64,000 nt of DNA from Selaginella moellendorffii (Eukaryota; Streptophyta; Lycopodiopsida; Selaginellales; Selaginellaceae): contig NW_003314300.1 in assembly GCF_000143415.4 (NCBI RefSeq), positions 812,977-876,976 on the forward strand, read 5' to 3'. A model generated the notes under the pieces. The model was given only the letters and a program-made list of their open reading frames with translations, did no database searches and had not been told where the DNA came from. Both the position numbers and the translations under genes were made by a program. This document shows, piece after piece, positions 47,123 to 55,331 of this stretch; the first letter of the stretch is position 1, and the number at the start of each line of letters is the position of its first letter.

Positions 47123-47176
47123 GTAAGCCTCGTTGCATGTGGCATAGCATGTGGCCTCACGCCATTTCCATTGTAG
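47123..47176 (+). other. 54-nt intron containing a near-palindrome
   Basis: GTAAGC...TTGTAG with the repeated motif at 47144-47165. Splicing joins TGG CAG to GAA TTC in phase 0. Confidence 0.75.
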
Positions 47177-48522
47177 GAATTCTCGACTCTTCTCTCGAAA
47201 ACACTGGGGGTCAATGACACACTCAGCATCCATAACATTCTACTCGCGACAAAAGTTGTTTTTGACAAATGGGTAGATGTGCTGAGGAGGTACCATGACG
47301 GGGAGTTGCTAAACTCAATGGGTGTGGAGGACGGCCGGAAGCCCAATGATTTGAAACTCAACGCTTTGCGTTTCTCGCGGTCTCTAGACGACGACGACCT
47401 TCTGACAATGGCTAATGCTCTTCTATGTGGTGAGGTAGTCTTCAACAAGACCAAAATGACTCTCGGCCATATTGTGACATACGAGGACTTGTGCACGACT
47501 CTGAGAGCTCATGCGCTATTGAAGGATTGGATCTTCGAGCAAGTGGCCGTGGAGAGGGTGAGCATCGACACCACGCAAGAGATGATGGAAGAGCTGGAGT
47601 TGTCAAATGAAGACATCGACGACTACGTGAAGGGGGCCCCCAAGTTCATCGATCTACTGCGGGATGCCACGAAAAGTAAAGCTGAGAAGTTGGATCAGTA
47701 TCCAAATTTCATTAAGAGGGATGTCGACCGCCGGCTTCAGAAACAGCTCGACCCCGCAGCAGAGGCCTATCGAGAACCTTACCGGGTATACGTGAATTCG
47801 GATGAGGATCAAAGGTGGAGGAGCATCGTTTCCCGCGGAGATGAGCAGGTCAAGAACAGGTATCTTCAGTCCACTATATGATCTACGACTCCGAATCCTA
47901 TCACAAGTTCTAGAAGGCCTTGAACGAGGTGAAGGCTTGGTTGAAAGGCAAGGAGATGTAGGAGATCCATGGGATAATGGCTAAGAAGAAGATACTGACG
48001 AATGTCCGCATCTTCACACTCGCCCTTGTTATTGGTCCTGCAGCAGAGTAGGACTGGAGTGACTTCCCAGCTTCGTTCGACAAGGCCGATCGAATTGATC
48101 TGAGGGAGGTCAATTTACCCGTGCCTGAGGAACTGAAGACAGCTATGGAGCTTTCGAATCTAGAGAAAGCTCCAGGTGCAGCATGGGAAATGCTCAGCTG
48201 GGTCTTCAATGCAATAGCACCTGCTTCCGACTCCAAGGGCAAATGCGTTGTCGAGTACAACTGCAGCGGACTATTCTTTCGAGCCGCACTACTCAAGGGT
48301 GTCCCGTGTGTTGCAGTGACAAACTCCATTGAAGAGGTGACTTCAATGAAGCATATAATTACAGTTGCCAAAGAAAAACAGTATCTTCTCTGCGAACCTG
48401 GTGAGTACGCACTTTAAGTTTAAATGTTATCTCACAAGCTCTGTATGCAGGAGCGTGGCCACCCCCAGATGCTGAAACAGCGTTAACAGCTACTGTTGGG
48501 CTGAGCTCACAACCTGCACAAG

Positions 48523-48560
48523 GTAAGGTCACATGAGGCCTCAAGCCATTTTGATTATAG
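48523..48560 (+). other. 38-nt intron with a near-palindrome
   Basis: GTAAGG...TTATAG; the palindrome (48527-48549) fills more than half of it. Phase 1. Confidence 0.65.
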
Positions 48561-48650
48561 ATCGTTGTGAATATTCAGACACGAGGACTGAAAAGCGCAC
48601 TAGTGGCGTGTCGAAGAAGGACAAACAGACAAGCAATAGGAAAAAAGGAG

Positions 48651-48699
48651 GTACAAATTATATTTGCAATGGCATGTGGTCTCATGCCATTCCTTGCAG
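48651..48699 (+). other. 49-nt intron with a near-palindrome
   Basis: GTACAA...TTGCAG, palindrome at 48669-48690, phase 1. Confidence 0.7.
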
Positions 48700-48843
48700 G
48701 AGACACTTCTTCAAAGGCAAAACAGGCAAGCACCAGCCAAGCTCAAATTGACAGTGGTCATAAAAAGCGAAAGCACGTTGGACAGTCGTCGGGATCAGAG
48801 GCGTTTGATTCGAAAAGGAAGAAGGGCAACGAAAAGATGATAG

Positions 48844-48890
48844 GTAATGCCTCGCGGTTATGGCGTGTGTGCTCATGCCATTCATTGCAG
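48844..48890 (+). other. 47-nt intron with a near-palindrome
   Basis: GTAATG...TTGCAG, palindrome at 48860-48881, phase 1. Confidence 0.7.
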
Positions 48891-50368
48891 ATCAAGGGCT
48901 GAGTGAAAGCAGCCAGTCACCACCTCCTGACTCAGATTCCTATGGCGGACTCCCCTTCCCCAATCTCAATGGAGAGGTACAATGGATGAGGGATGCTTTT
49001 CAAGTCAGGGCCACGTTTTTCTCATCTCGTCGTCTTCGAAGGGTGCAAGAACGTGCAGAAACCATGTTAAGACAGTCGGGTGAGGATACGGTCCTAGGTC
49101 ATGCACTAAAACAGGCTATGGATGTCTTGTATTTTGAGATGGAGACTCGGCCAGATGATTTTCCCAAGATGGTCCTGGAAGAACAAGCCATCCAGCTTGA
49201 GCAGCCTATGGAAGACATGCAGGAGGGGGATAAGGAGCCAGAGAAAGATAATGAGCAGGAAGAGCAGAAGGACGAAGAGGAGGACAAAGAAGAGGAGGAC
49301 GAAGAAGAGGAGGACGAAGAAGAGGAGGACGAAGAGGACTTGGATGGTCCTCACAATGGTGACGATCACAATAACGACGACGACGATGATGATGACGATG
49401 GCCAGCTTGAGGTGGCCAAAGAGCAGCGGAGGAAGGTCATACAAGACAAACCATCAGGTAAATAATAGTACATCCATTCCTAACCTTTTACCATTTCTAA
49501 CATTGTCCATGTAGGTTGCAAAGCAAATGGTAAGTAGAGATTATTCAGTTGAATTAAGATACAAACTCTAGCCTTTAGTGTCGAGGAAGGATAGTGCCAA
49601 GCAAGGGTCGAAACGTATGTCCAATCCTTCAGAATCAACAGTGCGCCCAAGTGATATCGGTCCTAGTTCCTCAATAGCAGTTGATGGTAAATACAGTATA
49701 GTCGATTCAATGTGCTAATGAGTTTGTTTTTAGTAGCCAGTAGGGAGGATACCATCTCAATCGAAGGGAGATATTTGGACATGTATATGGATCTGCCAGT
49801 GGACTCTACTTGCCTGCAAGAGTCATCAAAGCTGGTGGAGGCTACTATCCATATCAACGCCAAGCAAGCTGACCACACTCCACTTGATGCTGCCCATACC
49901 ACTGAGTCAATCTTGTCCACGTATCCAACTGACGGTGACCAGGCGCCATTGGACCTGCATGAGGCCGCCCCAGCCACCGAGCTGGTTGTATCCTCATTTC
50001 CAACGGACTCAACATGTGCCCAATCGTCTGACTACGCGCCGTTGGAACCTCCCTACACCGCCCCTGCTGCCTGTTCAGTCATGTCCACTTTGCCAACGGA
50101 GGCACCAGTTGAAATGGTGTGTGATCACACGCCATCGGAACCACCCCATGCCACTGTTGAGCCAGTTGTACCAGAGTCTACAGCTGAAATGGCATGTGCC
50201 CACACGCCATCGGATGCGATTGACCCCACATTGCAAAGGAGAGTATTTCCGCCCTTCACGTTTCCTCGACCAAAACCCTCTGAATGACTATCGGGAGCAC
50301 CATTCGCTAATATTGTAGATGGTAAAATTGACTTGTACCATTTTTTATGCTGACGCATTTCATTTCAG

Positions 50369-50900
50369 AGTCACGGCGAAAGTACTGTATCGTTTTTTAT
50401 CTGAACGGTGTCCTTTTCTCCCATGAGCGTGGCTCGTCCTCGAATGTCACTGCACCCTCCAAAGCCTGCGGTCGCAAGTTGGTCAAAAGAGACAGATTCA
50501 CATTAATCACACGGGAGAAACTGTGGGATCTAATAATGACCATGAGACACTTAAAACAGAGGGTCGGGTTCAATTTGCAATTGGGAGTTTGGACATCCAT
50601 GATGCGCCACAATGCATTAACGTTGCTACAGATGATGCACGATTAGACGCGAGTAATATTACCATTTGACTTTCTCCTAACGCAGGAGGATTGCTTGACT
50701 ATGGTCCATGTGAGGGGTAGCAAGCCCATCTTCGTCAAGCCAGAGGCTGTAGTGATGAACCAGACTGCTAGGTCAAGTGAAATCCTCATCATCGATGACT
50801 CGCCGATTAAAACTGTAGCGAACACGCACACATATGCAGTGCACCCCATCTCTTGCAGTATGGAAACAAGGAGAAGAAACCGTATGTTCTGAGGGACCTT
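50369..50900 (+). other. FCP1/NIF-type HAD phosphatase domain region
   Basis: Motif I stands as FYLNGVLF, where family members have Asp at the Tyr position; motif II is VWTSMMRHNA; motif IV is IIDDSP, followed by the usual AVHPIS segment. FCP1-like enzymes remove phosphate from the RNA polymerase II C-terminal domain. With the motif I Asp gone this copy should be inactive. Confidence 0.72.
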
Positions 50901-51215
50901 GCAAAACGGCTTGGAGCGATGGTGATAGAGAACCGGCCAGTCCAGGAGGTGGCTGCAGAAATCAACCAAATGGCAGATGGAACGGTATATCAGAAGCCAT
51001 TTGATCGGACAGACACCAGTCATCATTTATGGCATGTATATTGTCTAGCCAAGCACTATCCGCATCTCCATAATCTGCTCAACCGGATGGGTTCTTCGAC
51101 CACTGAACATGAGCGTGGACGTATTAGAGAAGAGATGGCATTACTATTGGGTTTAAATCCTGATAGTGTGGAGAGTGATGAAATTCCAAGATTATTGTAT
51201 AGGCGTTGGAGGTAA

Positions 51216-51648
51216 AAAATAACAGTCTGAGATGGCATGTATTTATTTAAAAATGTAACTTATTATGGCATGGGGTTCCATGCCATTGTATTAATATTAA
51301 AAGACAATTCTTTGAGAGGATTTGCATTATACTAGAAGTGTTACAGCATGTTATTGGAAGTCTACGAAGCTGTTTTATTAATAAGGGGAAAGTAAAGATT
51401 GAATGGGGACTTGGGCTCCACCTAGACTCGGAGCAACTGAGCCAATATTAAAAGGATGGAAAGAAATTGGACGACGATGACAAGGAGAAGAGAGAGGTGA
51501 AGCAGTAGCAGGGGGAGGAGAAGTTATTGAGTAGACATTTCCTTGTTTAAAATAAAATGGCATGTGCCTCAATGCAGTTGAATTTTGTTATATTTATATA
51601 CTATATAAAGGTTTGGAAACCTTATTTTACAAGTGGGATAATAACAAT
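51216..51648. other. Right subterminal region of the transposon
   Basis: AT-rich, with near-palindromes at 51265-51286 and about 51557-51578 and a half motif at 51232. No gene. Confidence 0.6.
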
Positions 51649-51667
51649 TCCCACTTTAACAAAATAG
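51649..51667 (-). repeat. Right terminal inverted repeat
   Basis: Reverse complement CTATTTTGTTAAAGTGGGA. The inner neighbour repeats AAGTGGGA in direct orientation, giving a small hairpin at 51629-51656. Confidence 0.85.
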
Positions 51668-52213
51668 AGCTTTCGTCAGGATTGTCCCCCTTACAATATC
51701 GGGGATAAAGTCTGGCTCCTCAGGTGAAATATCTCCACCACCAGGCCCTATCCAAAACTCAATTTCAAATGCCTTGGTCCTTTCCCTATCACTGCCATCA
51801 TTAATCCTATGACTTATCGCCTTGCACTTCCCTCCTCATATCAAATTCACCCCGTTTTTCACTCCTCTCTCCTTGAGCCTTATATTCCCAGTCCTATTCC
51901 AAATCGGGTCATTCCTCCGCCTCCACCAGTGTAGCTCGAGGATGGGTCTGAGTACGAGGTTTAGGACATCCTTGATTCCAAGATTTCACAGTCTAAACTT
52001 TACTATCTGGTGGACTGGAAGGGTTACGGACCTGAGGAACGCACTTGGGAACCTGTGGACAACCTGATTCATTCTCCTGACCTTGTTCAGGACTTCCACC
52101 GCCGCTATCCTTCTCGTCCCAGTCCTCATTCTTTTTCTCCATCTCCCATCCCTCGCCGCTCATCTCATCCTCCTCTTCGTTCTCGTTCACATCCTCGTTC
52201 CACTTGTTCTTGA
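51668..52213 (+). pseudogene. Chromovirus integrase end and chromodomain
   Basis: Continuation of the integrase after the transposon: LSSGLSPLQY, then a beta-rich GPFPITAIINPMTYRLALP, SSYQIHPVFHSSLLEPYI. The chromodomain reads ILDSKISQSKLYYLVDWKG and YGPEERTWEPVDNLIHSPDL, with the aromatic residues expected for methyl-lysine binding (Y, W). In-frame TAGs lie at about 51932 and 51962 and a one-base slip near 51710. The frame ends with a Ser/Pro/Arg-rich tail at 52213. Chromodomains guide integration into heterochromatin. Confidence 0.9.
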
Positions 52214-52224
52214 GGAGGGGGTGC
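52212..52224 (+). other. Chromovirus polypurine tract
   Basis: GAGGAGGGGGTGC directly before the 3' LTR. Confidence 0.8.
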
Positions 52225-52611
52225 TGTCAGGAATCCCCCAATTCTTGCCACATTCCTAACTCTCGCCGGATTCCTGACCTGCAGACCACATTCCTGACTC
52301 TCGAGACACTTCCCTATTCCTGACTCTCGAGACACTTCCCTATTCCTGACTCTCGAGACACTTCCCGATTCCTGAGTCTCGAGCCACATTCCTGATGATG
52401 ATGTGACGCCTCCTCGACCTCAGCTATATTTAAGCCGTCCTCGATCCAAGAGTGGTGGAGCTTCATCAACCTATAGTATATATAGGTTAGCCTTGTTCCA
52501 TTTCTCCACAATCTGAATTAACGCCAGTCTAAGGCCTCTTCTTTGTTTCCACTAGCTTTTCTCTTTGTCTTTTTGCATTTTCCAGTCTTGATCTTGTCAG
52601 GGGTCTTGACA
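52225..52611 (+). repeat. Chromovirus 3' LTR
   Basis: 387 bp. It is 26 bp longer than the 5' LTR, exactly one extra unit of the CTGACTCTCGAGACACTT-type repeat. The self-primer segment has one C-to-T change compared with the 5' LTR. Confidence 0.92.
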
Positions 52612-52616
52612 GGAAT

Positions 52617-55150
52617 CTACCATGATTCTTTTCATAATTTGAAGGCTGCTATTACTATAGAGGCCAGGAAGAAAAGCACCATAACTCCAAAGTGTGTTCA
52701 ATAGTTTATACTAAAGGACTATGTGGTGGACATGTTGTTACAAGCTAATAAAAAAAAAGAGTTCATAGAGAACAACTTGAAGGACCTGTTTCGAAATATA
52801 GAACCGTGATAAACTTAAACATGTATAAGATTAATACTTAACTCTACTTTGTCACTAGAAACACTCTTTTTATTGGGAGAATAAAGAACAAAATGAGAGA
52901 AGGGCGAGATAGAAAGCTTCAATCTAGATTGAATATGATTTTGGAGTTAAAAAGAAAATGTCCCTTTAATTTTATTCATAGGAGTTTGTTTGTTGGCCAA
53001 ATGACTTTGAACAATCAACACCCTTTCATCTTTAAGAAGTCCACCTTTGGTCTTGCTTCTTATGTAGACCTTGTACAGCAAATGGACATGGATGGAGATA
53101 GGGACTTAGCTAATTCCTGGATCCATTTCAAGCATATGGAATGAGTTTCAAGCTGGTCAATGATAGGAGCCCATGTTTATGATCATAAGTAAGTGGCTTT
53201 TCATTTTTTAAGGATTCCATACCGATTTACATTATAACCATTCCTTCTATAGGTTACAGTGCAGTTTGACTATATCTATAGTTGAATTCAAGATCCAAAT
53301 TTCCAAGCTCAAACCGTCTTTTGAACTTGTATGTCCAAGGTTGTTGAACAGCGAACTGGAAAGAAACCCAACTTCCACGGTTTCATAGAAGATGCTACTG
53401 GTGCTAACTAGTTGGCTATATGACAAGTATTTAGAGGTGATAAAAGTTAGTTATTACAAGGTAGAGAGAAGAGTTATGAGTTTTATTGGGCAAAGAATGA
53501 CCGATGCATCAAGTCTAACTTCTATCACGAGTTCAAGTAGCTTTGTTAAGAATGGATGGATGTACCAACTAAAGAGGAGCATGAAGCAAAGCCAAATGAA
53601 ATGCGTATATGGTGGCATAAAGGAGAAAAAGTGTCAATTGAACACCTTCCACAAATGGATTGTTGGCTTGCATGGTGGGAAGTTTGAATGTTTCAATAAA
53701 GCTATTATATGCTTTTTTTTTTTTCTTGTCATATTCAAATGTTGCATTTTTCTTAGAATCAACCACTTGATGACATTGCAATTACACTAACAATTAATCT
53801 CTCTGAGAGCAAACATTGGAGTTAGAGAACATCTGAAGCAGGGAAAGGAAAAGTGTTCCTCTATGAAGCTATATTTTCTGGCCTCACTAGATCTCTTGAG
53901 CAGTCATTAGAAGCTTTGGTTGCACAAGAAGAAAAGTTTGCTGGTATAGGTTTAAACTTAAGCAAGCTTCAAGAGCGGGTTGGTAGAAGTACAATATCAA
54001 TAGCAAGGTCAATGTCTAAGATGGTGGAGGAAGTTGTTATTGGAACTCCTATGGAATTAAGTTATGAACGACTTGGGGACATAAGAACAACTTGTATGAA
54101 GCATCAACAAACATTTGCTCACCATCCAAAGTTTAATTACCATTCTATTCCATGACACCGAAGAAGAACTAAGGAATATGGAGTAGAGGAGGTGTTAGTT
54201 GTTACACAAGTAAATCCAGTGTCAAAGGTTGAGAAGATTATTGGTCATGAGCCAATTTCTCATATCAATTGAGCAATTTGAAGAGTCAGTGCCAAGAGTA
54301 ATCCATGTTGCTCCGAAATGATTAGGAGTTGAGGTCAGTGTCTTGTATTTGTGTGCTCAGGTTCAAGTTTTTCATTAGTACCATATTTCTGGGGCTGTCA
54401 AGATCTAGGGGTAAAGCGCTACCAATCAAGTTGGATTTACTATTGTGGGACTGATGTTACTTATACAAATTGGATCCACAACTCAATTATCTCAAAATAG
54501 ATTTTATGCCAAAGGAGTGGCCAATTGAGCAAAGTTACAATCTTTTGAAAGAAGAAATTGAAAGTCTGGAGAGAGTTAGTTTCAAGTTGAAAACTTCCTT
54601 AAATGTTGCTATTGATACTACTATGCCACCAATATCAATACTAGACCAGCATACATGACCAGCGAAAAATGTGAAGGCTGTACAATATAGGTCTTCTATT
54701 TCAAAAGGTGTACAAGAGAAGATCAATCTGGCAAAGGAGTTGAAGTGCACAATCATAAGGATAAAGCTATGCCTAAAGAGTTTATTGTTGTGACTAAGTT
54801 ATCAAAGGGTATGAGTTATACTATCAAAATCTGCAAAAATTCATCCTGTACCTATCCAAATTTTACATAAAGGGAGAATAAAGGAAAGGTATATTTAGCC
54901 TACAAGCACATTTATTACATTTTTATGCAAGAACTAAATCAAGATCCTAAGATTAACCATCACATCCACTAGGCAAGCTTTATAATTATGGAGCTTGAGA
55001 AGTTTTTTTATATTGCTTTTAGTGTTCAAATCTATATTTATATTTATATTTTATTGGTCAAATTTACTTGGAAATATAGATTAAATCAAAATTTGAAAGA
55101 TGAAAAGATGTTGCTTCGAGATGAACCAATGTTTTTCTTATGGTTGAGAA
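52617..55150 (+). pseudogene. Decayed plus-strand coding region, possibly a transposase
   Basis: Protein-like stretches: 52617-52800 (HDSFHNLKAAITIEARKKST), 52893-53144, about 53340-53690 (TGKKPNFHGFIEDATGAN; EKSYEFYWAKNDRCIKSNFY; PNEMRIWWHKGEKVSIEHL), 53853-54155 (LEQSLEALVAQEEKFAGIGL), 54470-54655. The 53.3-53.7 kb part vaguely recalls transposase-like proteins of mosses with a conserved WW segment, but I cannot fix a family. Many stops. The first piece may continue the Cys-rich frame at 33.9-34.5 kb, split by the chromovirus. Confidence 0.35.
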
Positions 55151-55202
55151 GTTGTGAACTCAGCTCGTGAGCTCATGAGCTCAAAACCTACCCGGGCTCC
55201 TA
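55150..55202. mobile_element. Possible hAT-like transposon terminus
   Basis: GAGCTC palindromes followed by CCTACCCGGGCTCCTA; the reverse complement starts TAGGAGCCCGGGTAGG. Directly to the right (55203) a gypsy RT frame begins in its middle, so a DNA element seems to have interrupted it. The far end was not found. Confidence 0.35.
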
Positions 55203-55331
55203 AAGATCAGCACAAAACAACCTTCATCAGTCCTTGGGGTGCTTATGCATATCTATGAATGCCTTTTGGTCTTTCTAATGCATTGTTTACTTCTTAGAGA
55301 ATCATCATTAACACATTTAGAGATTACCTCA
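55203..55331 (+). pseudogene. RT fragment of a gypsy element, left of LARD-B
   Basis: Frame KDQHKTTFISPWGAYAYL, stop, MPFGLSNALFTS, stop, RIIINTFRDYLM: the RT palm region. It joins without loss to 62931, where LIDFIRVFINDFSVFSSK follows. LARD-B sits exactly between. Confidence 0.8.

Larger units (their letters stand above)
45699..51215 (+). pseudogene. Multi-exon gene: ParB/Srx-like, acidic linker, FCP1-like phosphatase
   Basis: Predicted exons: 45699-45701 (ATG; may extend to 45561), 45941-47122, 47177-48400, 48451-48522, 48561-48650, 48700-48843, 48891-49457, 49515-49529, 49579-49686, 49734-50321, 50369-50652, 50686-51215; about 1,600 codons. All introns are GT-AG. Exons 4-10 are phase 1-1 and divisible by three. 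Exon 2 has a ParB/sulfiredoxin-like domain (IDVSRIDIQSKYNHRLVSDE ... FYAVSGQHSSLAMQKIV); exons 5-7 are basic then acidic (Glu/Asp runs); exons 11-12 have an FCP1-like HAD domain (FYLNGVLFSHE, LGVWTSMMRHNALTLL, EILIIDDSPIKT). Lesions: TAA 47090, TAG 47911, 47959, 48049, 50644, TGA 50285, frameshifts near 47872 and 50851. Domain calls are from motifs only. Confidence 0.72.
39076..51671. mobile_element. 12.6-kb DNA transposon with DUF7869-type transposase
   Basis: Element 39080-51667, flanked by AGCT (39076-39079, 51668-51671); removing it leaves the integrase reading frame continuous. Terminal inverted repeats of 19 bp with one mismatch: CTATTTYGTTAAAGTGGGA. It has two divergent gene units: a minus-strand DDE-type transposase (43097-40272) and a plus-strand multi-exon gene with ParB-like and FCP1-like domains (45699-51215). 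About 20 near-palindromes are scattered throughout. A 4-bp palindromic duplication with these ends does not match the usual hallmarks of hAT, CACTA, Mutator, PIF/Harbinger or piggyBac. Confidence 0.9.
34487..52616 (+). mobile_element. Chromodomain Ty3/gypsy retrotransposon, full length, interrupted
   Basis: Element 34492-52611 with target duplication GGAAT on each side (34487-34491, 52612-52616). LTRs are 361 and 387 bp, beginning TGTCA and ending TTGACA. Gag, protease, RT, RNase H, integrase and a C-terminal chromodomain are in canonical order. A 12.6-kb DNA transposon sits inside the integrase, so the retrotransposon itself is about 5.5 kb. One gag knuckle plus a chromodomain and an apparent self-priming site recall Tf1/sushi-related and Tcn1-like chromoviruses, which are known from fungi and non-seed plants. 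Confidence 0.93.

Noticed and set aside
49099-49444. Minus-strand Ser/Val/Leu-rich frames opposite the acidic tract
   Set aside because: Shadows of the Glu/Asp codon runs of the plus-strand exon.
42411-50646. Reassigned genetic code (UAA/UAG as Gln) in the transposon
   Set aside because: An in-frame TGA at 50285 and frameshifts at 47872 and 50851 are also present, so ordinary decay explains it better.
50772-50852. Intron between GCTAG/GTCAAG and TTGCAG
   Set aside because: It would remove the IIDDSP motif of the phosphatase domain; a frameshift near 50851 is the simpler explanation.
39622-51578. CRISPR-like array
   Set aside because: The repeats are irregularly spaced, occur in both coding and non-coding DNA and have no spacers of constant size; the genome is eukaryotic.
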